64,000 bases of DNA. Source: Epiperipatus broadwayi. Its lineage: Eukaryota > Onychophora > Udeonychophora > Euonychophora > Peripatidae. Under the pieces are notes generated by a model. The model saw nothing but the letters and a program-made list of their open reading frames with translations. It made no database searches and was not told the origin of the DNA. This document shows positions 22,342 through 33,352 of this stretch, piece after piece. Each line of letters opens with the position of its first letter. Within the stretch, counting starts at the first letter, position 1. The position numbers and the translations under genes are program-made. The DNA is taken from the NCBI GenBank assembly GCA_028023455.1, contig JAQFVV010000027.1, forward strand, positions 8,057,845 to 8,121,844, given 5' to 3'.

Positions 22342-23203
22342 CTGCTACTAGTGGAAACACATCTAAGAGAAGAATAATCTTCACTGGAAAATTTGGTGTG
22401 GCAGGGTATACATAGAAGAGGAAAAAGGGGTATTGATATAGGAGTTATGTCAAAAAAAATATTTAAATACAGTAAAATGTCAAGATTTTTGAGATAAGGT
22501 GAGGAAGACAAGAATGGATGGTGGCTATATTGTATATGGACACTGGAGATAATCTATATTCTTAACTATGCGTTCATATATGCTACTATTCCACTCCATT
22601 GAAGTGTTTGATAATTAAGAGAATATGTAATAGTAATCATAATTTCTTTATAATAGAAATGGTTAAAAATGTGATGGAAATAAATAAAAATAGAAAGGAT
22701 AATGAAAGATGTGGATGGAGAGTGAATGGTAAGAATGTTAGAAGAATATAAAATAAACATAGAAGAAATCATGGAAGAGTTGGTTGGTGATGAATATAAA
22801 GACTGGTGAGATGAAATAGAAAAAGTGGCAAATAGGATTTTAGATGAGAATATTCAGAATAAAAGTGATAGAAAAGTGAGAATTAATAAAGTTTAAAAGA
22901 GAGCAAAAAAGCATACAGAGAATATAAATGTGCTATTAAGAACAAAGAAAGTGTAAAAAATAATATTAAATGGGAAAACTATTTTTAGAAAAAAGAACTA
23001 AAATAGATCATTATAGAGACAAAATGAAATTAAATAGTAAATTATTGGAGGATATTAATAAAAGTGGAAGAGATGGGAGTAAAAAATTTTGGAAATATAC
23101 TAAAAAAAGGAATGTAGGAGAGAGAGAAATATTATTACTAAATGATGAGGAAAAATAGTATAGTTCTAGAGAAGAATTAAAGACAAGCTTAAATAAGTGT
23201 GTA

Positions 23204-23641
23204 ATGGATATAGAAAAGATGTTACATTTGAAGAACAGAATAATAACAAACATAAAAGCACATGGTAATAGAAATATTAGTTTTATAGAAAATGAATTGA
23301 ATGAGGAGGGGAAGAAGTTGAAAAGTGAAAAGGAACAAGGTTTAAATGGGTTGGCAGCAGAGATGGTGATGAATTTGGGAAATAGTGCAAAATTAAATCT
23401 ATTATCATGTTTTAATAAGATGTTACAGAAACAGAAAACAGAATTTCCAGATAGCTCGAATAATACAAGAGTAAGACTATTATTTAAAGGAAAGGATAAG
23501 GACCATAGAAAGATAAATAATTATAGACTGGTAATGGTAATGTCAGTGTTATATAAAGTTTTTGCATATATGGTAACTGGAAGAGTGGCAAAATGGATGG
23601 AAGAAAATAGTATAGTGAGAGAAATGCAAGAAGATTTTTAG
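23204..23641 (+). pseudogene. Reverse transcriptase fragment of the CR1-like copy
   Basis: This 145-residue frame covers the N-terminal part of the RT domain: G-L-N-G-L-A-A-E-M, the LLFKGKDKDHRKINNYR block and MVTGRVAKWMEEN. It ends at a premature stop where the longer copy continues with GGFRSDRHIG. No complete active site. Confidence 0.7.
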
Positions 23642-23686
23642 ATCGGATAGGTATATAGGAGATAGTTTATTTGTAGTCACACATCT

Positions 23687-23887
23687 GTGAATAGGAATAC
23701 AAGTAGGCAGTTATATATAGTCTTTATAGCTATAAAGAAGGTGTATGACAGAGTAAATAGAAATAGAATATGGGTAAGGTTAGTAAATTTGGGAATGAAT
23801 GGAGCTTTACTGGATCTTATTAAGAGATTATATGAAAATAATTACTATACATATCAATTAGAGAATATAGAATCAGTTAAAGTTTAA
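23687..23887 (+). pseudogene. Reverse transcriptase fragment, palm block
   Basis: The frame reads VFIAIKKVYDRVNRNRIW, matching FIDIEKAYERVNRNRLW of the longer copy. The first catalytic Asp of the RT is replaced by Ala, so the domain would be dead even without the stops. Confidence 0.65.
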
Positions 23888-25319
23888 AATGGGTTGGGAT
23901 TAAGGCAAGGATGTGTCACCTATTTTGTTTTTATTATATTTGAGAGAAATGAAGATAGCAATAGAAAGATTAGGAAGAGAGGTAGAGATACCATTAATAG
24001 GTGGCAAGGGGGTATACATTATCAGTTCTTTTATTTGCAGATGATGTTTTTTGTGCACTGAAAAAAGTGAAGATATGGACGTTATGCTGATAACATGCGC
24101 AAAGGTGGGTAAAGAGATGGGGATTAAATTTAATGAAGAAAAATCAAAACTAATAATAGTAAATGCTGGGGGAAGAAAAGAGAAAGAATTTTTATTGGGG
24201 CATATAAAGTAATCAGCGTAGGTAATCAGAAGAATTACTTTGAATGAATGGGAGAAAAAATTGATAAATGAAGCAAAGAAAAAAAAGGGACTGATAAAGA
24301 AATTGATATTGTTTTCATATAATAAATATGATGTAGCAAGAATGGTATGGGAGTGGCGGTAGCAGCATTAACTTATGCGTAATGACGGATTATGTGTTAG
24401 TAAAGGGGTGTTATATTACCTAGAAAAAGTACAAAGAGAAGTAGGAAGAAATGCATTAGATGCAGCTGTGTTGATGGTAAAGGACGCAATTTAAGGAGAA
24501 ATGTGATGTGTAAATTTTTATATGAGAGATGCAAAAAACAAAATGAAAATGTTCGGTAAATTGCAATTTATGGATAGTAAGAGAATAGCCAAACTAATAT
24601 TTAATGGAGTTATGAGTGAAGGACAGGCAATAAGATGTGGGACAAATGTAGTATGGTATGCAGATTTGGATAAAGATGTCAGTATATGTGTACAAAAGGT
24701 GGAACTATTGGGTGTTATAGTGTCAATGAATGGGATAGAAGAATAGATGCATTAATAAAAAGTAGGGAGATGGATAACTATTATGGAGAATAAAAAAGTG
24801 TAAAAATATATAGAAGAGAATATTGGATGTGGATTAATTTAAAATAATAGCAAGGAAAGTAGTTTACTGTTTAAGGCTCAAACAGGATCGTTAGCAACAA
24901 AAGAATATACACATAAATAGAGAAATGTTGCTGATTTAGTCTGTAAGTTATATAAGGAGGCAGGGTAAATTTTAGCCATTGCCAATTGAATGTAAAGGCT
25001 TACAAGCAGAAAGAGTACAGTATATTAAGTCGTGGGAGAATAAATATAAACAAAGTGATTATATAAAAAGTGGGTTCTTGTTTTTTATGCTGGGTTTGAA
25101 CAAAGATAAGGGGAATCTAGATATATAGGCCATAGAATGGACAAAGATGATGTTGTGGAAATGGGATAGAGCAGGATAGAGAAGAATGTGGGGAAATATA
25201 GGGTGGGGAATGGAAATGGATGGTAAGGTGGCTAACAGGTTTCTCTAGTGGCTGAGAGTTTGCTGACTTTGATAAAGGAATAGCCATATCACATCATATC
25301 ACTTGCTATCTTAATTGTA

Positions 25320-26225
25320 CTATTGGATTTATCAAGATATAGACCTAGGACATTGTCATATTCTGAGGAAAATGCAACAGCAACAATTAGATAACATAAT
25401 GATATTAGGAAGATTGACATTGAGAAGGGTGTAAGACAGGGTGACTCCATATCTCCAAAACTTTTTACACCAGTGCTGCATGAAGTGTTTTGTGGATTAA
25501 AATGGGAAATGGAGATTATTTAAGTCATTTAGATTTTGCAGATGATGTAGTTGTTTTTGCAAATAATGCTTCAGAACTTCAGGAAATGTTGCAAAGAGTA
25601 ATCAGATGAAAGTATGACTAAAGATAAATGTTAAGAATAACTAACTAATGTTCAGTGGATTTTCTCAAAAAATGAAAATGAAGATTGATTATGATGAGTT
25701 TGAAGAGTAACAACTACAAATACCTTGGTCAGATTATTACTACAGATGGAAACATAATGGATAAAATTAATCGTGGAATTAAACTTGGTTTGAGTGCTAT
25801 TGGCAGAAATAACTTGATACTAAAAAGAAATATGCTTATGTGTTTGAAAAGGACGGTTTTTAATAAATGTGTTAGGAGTAACAAGAAGAGATTGAAAGCA
25901 CAACATATGGTAAGAGAACAAACAAGTGTTACTGTCATCATTGAAAGAATCAAAAGATTGAACTGGAGTTGGGCTGGATATATTACTAGAAGAGATGATA
26001 ATAGATTGACAATTGAAATCTTAAACTGAATTCCAAGAGATTATAAAAGATGCAAAAAGAGATCACATGTGAAATTTCTGGATGAAATAAGAAAGTGTGC
26101 CAGAGTGATGTGGAGAAGAAAGGCTAGAGATCAGAGAAGGTGGATTGAACCAGGAGAGATCATCCTACAATGTATTGATAATAGTTAACAACGATGATGA
26201 TAATAAAAACGTTGTTAATTTGTTA
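25320..26225 (+). mobile_element. RTE-like non-LTR retrotransposon, 3' part
   Basis: Recognisable blocks are GVRQGDSISPKLF (about 25428-25466), LDFADDVVVFANN (about 25529-25567) with a stop before it, YKYLGQIITTDG (about 25712-25747), and a long C-terminal part with ERIKRLNWSWAGYITRRDD (about 25942-25998). This set and order are typical of the RTE clade. The 3' end runs into ATGATGATAATAAAAA, in line with the short-repeat tails of RTE elements. The frame at 25685-26029 is a piece of it. 5' part absent. Confidence 0.8.
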
Positions 26226-26564
26226 ATGTAGGTGGATATCTTTCTCGCTCCACCATCCCTTCTTTCCTCTCTATATTTATATGTTAGTAATACAATAATA
26301 GATTTAAGCTTTTGAGAGCTCCTTTCAATTATAATATAAAAAAAAAGAAATAGTTCACTTCTGAACGAATGCCCCCTCCTACCCAATTCTACCCAGAATA
26401 AATGTGAAAATTGTTTTCTGTTGATGTTATTTTGGTATTGTTAACAAAGAAGCATTGTTCTTTTGAATATTACAATAAATCATTACTGGATTATTGGTCG
26501 TTTTTTTTCTTATATTTCCTTTATTAAATATTTATAATCAAAGGTCATCAAACTAAAGCTGTGT

Positions 26565-26675
26565 TGTCAAGTGCTGTTAGCCGAGAGGTCATCGCGGCCG
26601 CCTTGCAAGCAAGTATTTGGTTGCAGACGGTTGTGGGTTCGCGTCCCGGCCGGTGCTATGACATATGGAAAAACT
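26565..26675 (+). repeat. tRNA-derived SINE-like sequence, best-kept copy
   Basis: Reads AGCCGAGAGGTCATCGCGG, CTTGCAAGC, then GTGGGTTCGCGTCCCGG as an almost perfect B box, followed by TGCTATGACATATGGAAA. The long middle part suits a type II (Leu/Ser-like) tRNA ancestor, but the acceptor stem does not pair convincingly. It shares the tail with the copies at 4.1, 33.3 and 33.7 kb, so SINE is the better call. Confidence 0.6.
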
Positions 26676-27254
26676 AAAGTTGTAGGTCACATTGGTCTGT
26701 TTATTTTATTATAGTACCTAACATTTTTAAATAGGCAAAATTTCAAGTAAAATTCTATCACTATTAACTAAGAATCCATACTTGTTATTTTAAAAGACCT
26801 GAAGTGTTATGTAGCAAATATCGTGTTTATTAGTTATATTATTTAACAAATCGTCAGTCTATTGGAAATCCCTGCTGGCATTTAGCCAAATGAATATTCA
26901 GTATGTAACAATATGGGCACAAATCCCGTGGAACATTTTATTATAACTTACCTATGTCAGACTGCAAATGATCCAATGGGTGATCCATGAATCATGAGAT
27001 TCAGAATCACCACCATACAGGCATGAAGACTAACTGCTATTCCTGCTTTGGGAAATAGAAACAATGTTAATTAATCTAGTATTTACATTGTAGTTTTCAC
27101 AACTCATGAATCCACAGTGAAATTTTATAGGCTCTGTAAAATTGTATTTCACTTGGCCGTCTATCATTTTTATGGCATGCAAAAAAAAAACTAAAAATTT
27201 TATCTATTAAGAAAACATTAAATTATATTTCAATATTAATTAAATTATCTTTCA

Positions 27255-27860
27255 ATATCATTATCATCATTTTCAACCTTTATCAATCCACTGCAGGATG
27301 AAGGCCTCTTCAAGTTTAATCCAGTTTCTCAGATCTCTAGCCTCTCTTAGCCACATCATCCCAACACACTTTTTTATTTTATCCATCCATCTCACATGTA
27401 GTCTCTTTCTAGGTCTTTTAGAATCTCTTGAAATCTAGTTTAAGAGTTCAGTTGCCCATTTACTATCATCTTTTCTAGCAATATGCCCAGCCCAGCTCAT
27501 CAGTCTTTTAATTCTTTCAATGATGTCAGTAACAACTGTTTGTTCTCTCACACATGTATGTCATTTTCAATCTCTTTTTGCCTCTCCTAACATACTAATC
27601 TTCATACTTGTTTGAGTGGTCTGAAGTCTTTGTATTGCTTTTTTGTTAAGTGTCCATGTCTTATGTAAGTACTGGTACAACTCGTTCATTAAAAACATTT
27701 CACTCAAATAGGTATATTCCATTTTAATATTAAGTTATTTCTACCAAAAGCACTTCAAACAAGTTTAATTCTATGATTGATTGCATCCATTGTTTCCATC
27801 TGTATTAATAATCTGATCAAGGTAATTGTTATTGTTAATTTTTAATTCATCATTATCAAT
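27255..27860 (-). pseudogene. RTE-like ORF2 C-terminal fragment
   Basis: On the minus strand a tail like that of the 25.3-26.2 kb element is readable: RLMSWAGHIARKDDSKW, then ISRDSKRPRKRLHVRWMD and EARDLRNWIKLEEA. The 3' end at 27255-27285 is again a TGATGATAATGATATT repeat. Several frameshifts. Confidence 0.75.
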
Positions 27861-27989
27861 TTTTTTTTTTTTTTTTTTGAGAAAATTCGTTGAACATTAT
27901 TTTAGTCATTTTAACATTTACTTTTAATCCTACTTTCTTACTTTACTTTTTAATATATTGTTGTGTATTATTCTTTAATATTTTTTATA

Positions 27990-28720
27990 TCAATATTGCT
28001 GTTATGAATAAATTAAAGCTAAATTTCAATGAACCCATCACATTGAAAGTAACGGAAGTGGTTGTTGGATGTCGGTATGTAATGAATTTTTCCATTAACA
28101 ACAATAATGGATGCTATGTCTCATGTTCTAATGAAATCTGATCAGTATTTAAGAAATATAATTTGAAGTGACACTACATTACAAAATGGGCTGCAAAGTG
28201 ATCAAGAAGCATTGCAAAAGAAAAGCTGAAAAGAACTGATTGCCAACTTTAAACTCAGTTTCAGCAAATATTAAACTTTGTTATTCCAAGTTTAAATATT
28301 TTTAAAGGTAGTTTACGAACTTCATAAATAATGGTGATGGCAAAAAAGACCTTTTACTGTTTATGAACTTCATAAATAATTGTATTGCAACAAAAGATCT
28401 TTTACTGATGGTGAAATTTTTTTAATGAGTCTGTTTGGAAGTTGCTGAAGAGATACATCTAAACAAAGTCAACAGTTTCGCTGTTTTAAGTTCATCAGCA
28501 GTTATGAGAATGAAAGAATTGATAGTGGACATGACAAAACAATTCAAAGAAAAAATTAGAAGGGGATGGCAGACATATTTTCAATTGCATCATATGAGAG
28601 TGAAGATGTAACAAATGCAGTGTTCAGTTGCTAATTTTTATTCGTAAAGTACATGAAAACTTTTAATTAGTAGAATTAACTTCACCAAAAGGGTTGGAAG
28701 ATAGATTGATAGTAAAAATA
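27990..28720 (+). pseudogene. hAT-type transposase N-terminal relic with BED finger
   Basis: The end of the frame at 27890-28141 gives CYVSCSNEI, then after a stop FKKYNLK-HYITKWAAK, which together form a BED zinc finger (C-x2-C ... H). About 100 codons later comes EVAEEIHLNKVNSFAVLSSS and AVMRMKELIVDMTKQFKEKI. This order fits the GTF2IRD2/ZMYM6-like domesticated and free hAT transposases. No catalytic DDE region is visible. A 50-bp duplication (28310-28360 and 28360-28410) has occurred inside it. Confidence 0.65.
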
Positions 28721-28734
28721 TTTTTAAAACATAT

Positions 28735-28950
28735 TCTTATTATTAGCAATGCAACATATACTGTGACTTTTAAAATGTCACATCTAAGAAGCAATGGAAA
28801 AAAGAAATCTCGGCTTAAATTTCTCTAGCTTGTTATTTATTTCAGATATTTAGATGAAGCTGTTTCCTCAAAATATTTGGTGAACTTTGATCTAAATAAA
28901 CATAATTGCCCCACAAGAACTACTGGGGTTTGCAGGGCCTTGAAGAGTTA
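28735..28950 (+). repeat. Dispersed repeat, first copy
   Basis: The segment with CATCTAAGAAGCAATGG, TTGTTATTTATTTCA, ATATTTGGTGA and ATAATTGCCC recurs at 30545-30745 with moderate divergence. The text in between is not shared. Family unknown; it might be the downstream part of the hAT relic. Confidence 0.5.
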
Positions 28951-29799
28951 ATTTAATTTTTACTCCATGCCATCCCAAAGCAAATTTTCAAAGTTTAAAT
29001 TTCGCTAGATGATAGTAGAAATTATTTTGATAGAAATATGCAAAAACCTATGCAATCTTATGACATAAAATACCAACAATCATTATGCAGAAAATTTGCT
29101 ACCCCCATTTCATCATGCCCACTATAATGTCAACAATAAGTTGTATTCGTAAAACTAATCTGAACCATCATCAATTCAAATCATTTCCTAAAGAAATTGA
29201 CAACGAATATGGGGATTTAGTATATGTCTTATAGAAGTTTTATGATTAAAGTGCAGAAGCATCTTGAAGAGTTGTTTTTTTTTTGATTTGGTGGCGAAAT
29301 TAATATTTTTATGTACGAAAAAACGCGTCATAGATATCATATTCTCTGCAATTTGGTCAATTTGCATTTTTACAGATATCTGTTAGCATCCTAATATTAT
29401 TTTAAATAAGAAATGGGACTAATTAATATCTGACTGATTTCAATCATGCACAATTATGGTTTCTCTGCTACTGATTTTGTTTAAAACTGTAAAATAAACA
29501 GAAAGATTTTCCAGAAAGATCTATTGATGTTTTAAAGTAATATTTCAGTTTCTTCATAATCTATTCAGTATAGTTACGCAAAGAATGAAGAGTTAATTTA
29601 ATTTTTATTCCATGCCATTCTAAAGCGAATTTCCAAAGTTTAAAAATTTCACTAGGGGAAAATAGTATCATTTTCTGGTAATATACTTCAGTGGGGAAAA
29701 AATTCCTAAAATGAAATGTAGAGTTAAAAATTTGTTCTCATTTAAATAAAAAATCAGATGGTTTATTGCTCGGAGTTTAAAAAGTTGGAATACAGGAAG

Positions 29800-30060
29800 T
29801 GAAAGAGTTAAGCTATTGATCTATGGATCTTAAGGTCCAGAGTCTGCCCTTCTGTCACTGTACCAAATCATGCAGGACTACAAAACTAGATGATTTATTG
29901 CTTGGAAGTCCAGTAGAAGTCAGAGCTTCGGAAACAAGAGTTGGAATGTTGTCTATGGACTTTGAGCTCCGAAGTCTTTTATTCTACCACCACACCAAAA
30001 TTTTGCAGGATATTTACTTAATCAACATTTCCATGATTTTTCTTATTTAGAACATCAAAT
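29800..30060. repeat. Two tandem SINE-like fragments
   Basis: Both halves carry the words ATGATTTATTGCTTGG, a GGACTTTGAGCTC or CTTAAGGTCCAG step and CCACCACACCAAA/CTGTACCAAATCATGCAGG. They are two copies in the same orientation of the SINE-like family that recurs near 35.4, 36.0, 42.6, 46.4, 57.7, 57.85 and 61.5 kb. The frame at 29823-30050 is a shadow. Confidence 0.5.
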
Positions 30061-30104
30061 AATAATAAAACTAAATAATAGCTTGCATTCCCTTAAATAC
30101 AATA

Positions 30105-30478
30105 AACATCACATGACTACCACCTCTTATGCTTGTGTATAACTGTTAAAACAGGCAAAACTCACTATATGTATTACCACACACAGCAAGCTAGAGTAAT
30201 CAATGGATGCCAGAAGCCCCATCTAGTGTCTACTCATCCAATATCCCCAGACTAGTTTCTGGCTTGTGGCTGCTGGAGGGTTGCATTAGATCCTAAGATC
30301 TAGGTGCAGTGCTCTCAGATCCAAGGTTCCTCACTGACGAAGGCCAAGAGCCAGAAACTAGTCTGGGGATATTGGATGAGTAGGCACTAGATGGTGATTT
30401 TATGCACAAGCCTTCTGGCATCCATTGATTACTCTAGCTTGCTGTGTGTGGCAATACGTATAATGAGTTTTGTATACA
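30105..30478. mobile_element. Family A hammerhead element, copy 7: inverted pair
   Basis: Left arm 30105-30269 (minus-oriented, with the AAACATCACATGAC end and part of the ribozyme), switching within the ribozyme stem II to a plus-oriented right arm that runs to GAGTTTTG at 30478. The left ribozyme is cut at GGCTTGTGG. No clear target duplication was found. Confidence 0.8.
30321..30375 (+). ncRNA. Hammerhead ribozyme motif, family A, intact core
   Basis: CCAA (30321-30324), UCCUCA, CUGACGA, stem II GGC/GCC with loop CAAGA, GAAAC, UA, GUC, UGGGGA, UUGG (30372-30375). The stem II loop differs from the copy at 10033 while the stem is kept. Predicted cleavage is after the GUC at 30361-30363. Confidence 0.7.
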
Positions 30479-30544
30479 CCTTTTTCTTATAAAATTAATA
30501 AGGTATAGTTAATTATTGTATAATAAAAGTATATATAGACTATT

Positions 30545-30745
30545 GTTATACTATTATGCATTGTGTACTATGACTTGTAAAAGTCATATCTAAGAAGCAT
30601 TGGGGGAAAAAATGACTTAATTTTCTGCAGCTTGTTATTTATTTCAAGTATTTAGATAAGACTGTTTTCTTGAAATATTTGGTGACCTCTGGTCTAAATA
30701 AATATAATTGCCCACAAGAACTGCTCCTAGAGTTTGCAGAGCCTT
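30545..30745 (+). repeat. Dispersed repeat, second copy
   Basis: Second copy of the repeat at 28735-28950; see there. It ends exactly where the CR1-like 3' fragment starts. Confidence 0.5.
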
Positions 30746-30748
30746 GTT

Positions 30749-31070
30749 AATTGAATCTAAATGCCTGCAAGCTGAAAGAATGTAAATAATAAAATTGTGG
30801 AAGGATAAATATAAACAAACTGATTATACAGAAAGTAGATTGTTGGTTTTTATGCTGGGTTTGGAAAAAGATAAGGGGAATTTAGATATAAAGACCATAG
30901 AGTAGACAAAGATAATGTTGTGGAGATAGGGTGGAGCAGGATAGAGAAAAATATGGGAAACATTTAGGGTGGGGAATGGAAAGGGAAAGTAAAGTGGTTA
31001 TTAGGTTTCTCTGGGCGTAGTGGTTGAGAGATTCCTGACTCCGAATAAGGAAAAGTTTCAGCGCATTGCA
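30749..31070 (+). mobile_element. CR1-like non-LTR retrotransposon, 3' end only
   Basis: Aligns with 53925-54220 of the longest copy: TGAATCTAAATGCCTGCAAG, then the MLGL codons, ATAAAGACCATAGAGT and the GGGTGGGGAATGG step. It is strongly 5'-truncated, as is usual for this type of insertion. The CATCA tail is lost or changed to CAGCGCATTGCA. Confidence 0.75.
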
Positions 31071-31589
31071 TTTTGAAGTACAAATCTAATTAGAAAATAT
31101 TACATCTTTTTCAAGGTTTGAAATCAGTTCCTAACAGTATTAAATTTTTTTTTTTTTTTTTGAGATGCCACTAACAAATATGATGTGACGATCAGAATCC
31201 ACAGAGAAATGTAATTACGGTATTTCTTAAAATTTTACTTTTCGTGTCTTTTATTACAAAATCATGAATTATATCATCATGATTTAAAGTGTCAAATAAT
31301 TTCTGTTTAGTAGTCATAATGACAAATTAATCATCTTTTTTGAGTCACAGAAGTTAAGTAACTTTTTTATTCATTATAACTCGGTAAAAATTCTTCACGC
31401 TATTTAACAAATTCTTAATTTTATGACTACATGTTGCAATGGAATTACGATGATTAAAAAGCGATGTTGCCATTTATTGTATAAAATGCGTTTTATTCTC
31501 TGTTTAATTTAACATAAAAATTTATACAGTATATGGAAATATATAACACGCATATTTCATTTTTCTCATTTATTATAAAATTTAATAGT

Positions 31590-31860
31590 ACTGCGTAAAA
31601 CATCCTTAAAGTAGCATAAAAATTTGAATGTGTGAGGATAGTAATCTAGACCAACTGATGATTGCTGGTTTAGCATGAAATACGTATATTGGTGATTATT
31701 TATCTTTTCAGCATGTGTGTGATCAGGTGGGTCAGCAATATGAGATAGCACGGAGAGTGGTGGGTCATGTGAAAGTCTGAGTTCGAACCCCGCATATATT
31801 ACATATATAAATGCAGGTTTAAGCCTGTACAATGTATTAATGAATAAATACGAAAATTAT
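31590..31860 (+). mobile_element. Family B hammerhead element with B-box-like sequence
   Basis: The element holds a hammerhead motif (31643-31697), then a stretch that reads GAGATAGCACGGAGAGTGG and GAGTTCGAACCCCGC (31779-31793), a good match to a Pol III B box. The tail ends near ATGAATAAATACG. The combination of hammerhead and Pol III-type promoter recalls the Schistosoma Sm-alpha SINE-like family. Relatives lie at 42.87-43.68 kb. The minus-strand frame at 31566-31832 is a shadow. Confidence 0.7.
31643..31697 (+). ncRNA. Hammerhead ribozyme motif, family B, intact core
   Basis: Outer helix I AAUC/GAUU, internal loop UAG (one-sided), inner helix I ACCAA/UUGGU, CUGAUGA (31655-31661), stem II UGCU/AGCA with loop GGUUU and a U-U at its base, GAAA (31677-31680), a short helix III from UACGUAU, cleavage triplet AUA ending at 31688. 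All core bases match consensus. Its sequence is unrelated to family A, but the span is again 55 nt. Confidence 0.75.
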
Positions 31861-32282
31861 TTATCAATAAGTAATCAAAATACCGTTGTATAATTTTAAA
31901 AAATACAGCCTTTTTCAAAATTTTGTATTTTTTAAAAGTCAGTATTTTTTTATGGTATTTCGCACTTCTTCCAATTTGATTCTATCGTAAATTTCCTTTC
32001 AGTATAATATAATTTTAAAAATACTGTATATTTGAAAATTTGATACCTCAAGTATTATAACAAATTCATTTAATTTTTACGAAATGTGAAGTCTCTAAAT
32101 GCAGGGCCTAGAGCAAGTGCCCCATCTGCCCTGCCACTTCCTCAATTTTTTTTTTATCCATTTTCTACACCTTTCAGGAAACCAATTTATTTTGATTTAA
32201 CCAAAATGGATTCGCGTTTGCAGGAATGTAACTTCAGATGTGAGGTCCGGAAACGGAAGTTTTAGAAAGGTGACTTTATATG

Positions 32283-33274
<992 letters not shown>

Positions 33275-33285
<11 letters not shown>

Positions 33286-33352
33286 GAACTCGCTAACCCG
33301 GGACAACTGCTTGTAAAGCAGCTGTCGCTGACCTCTCGACCACCAATGCTTG
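33275..33352 (-). repeat. tRNA-derived SINE-like sequence
   Basis: On the minus strand it reads GGTGGTCGAGAGGTCAGCGAC, CTTTACAAGCAG and CCCGGGTTAGCGAGTTC, then GATGCTATGACACATG. Same type as 26565-26675; the B box is changed. Confidence 0.5.

Larger units (their letters stand above)
22342..25305 (+). mobile_element. CR1-like non-LTR retrotransposon, 5'-truncated copy
   Basis: It aligns throughout with the longer copy at 49.1-54.2 kb, starting within the endonuclease region (AGTGGAAACACATC, matching 50930). The RT part lies at about 23290-24170 with LLFKGKDKD, a degraded QGCP-type turn (about 23905) and LLFADDV (about 24036). The post-RT part ends with a MLWKWDRAG-type tail and a CATCA-rich terminus at 25280-25300. 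Many frameshifts and stops; the frames at 22970-24746 are pieces of it. A segment of about 50 bp near 22555-22605 is inverted relative to the longer copy and about 220 bp next to it is missing. Confidence 0.8.

Noticed and set aside
26570-26660. A functional tRNA gene
   Set aside because: A and B boxes are good, but the acceptor stem does not pair and the same sequence with the same tail is repeated at 4.1, 33.3 and 33.7 kb.
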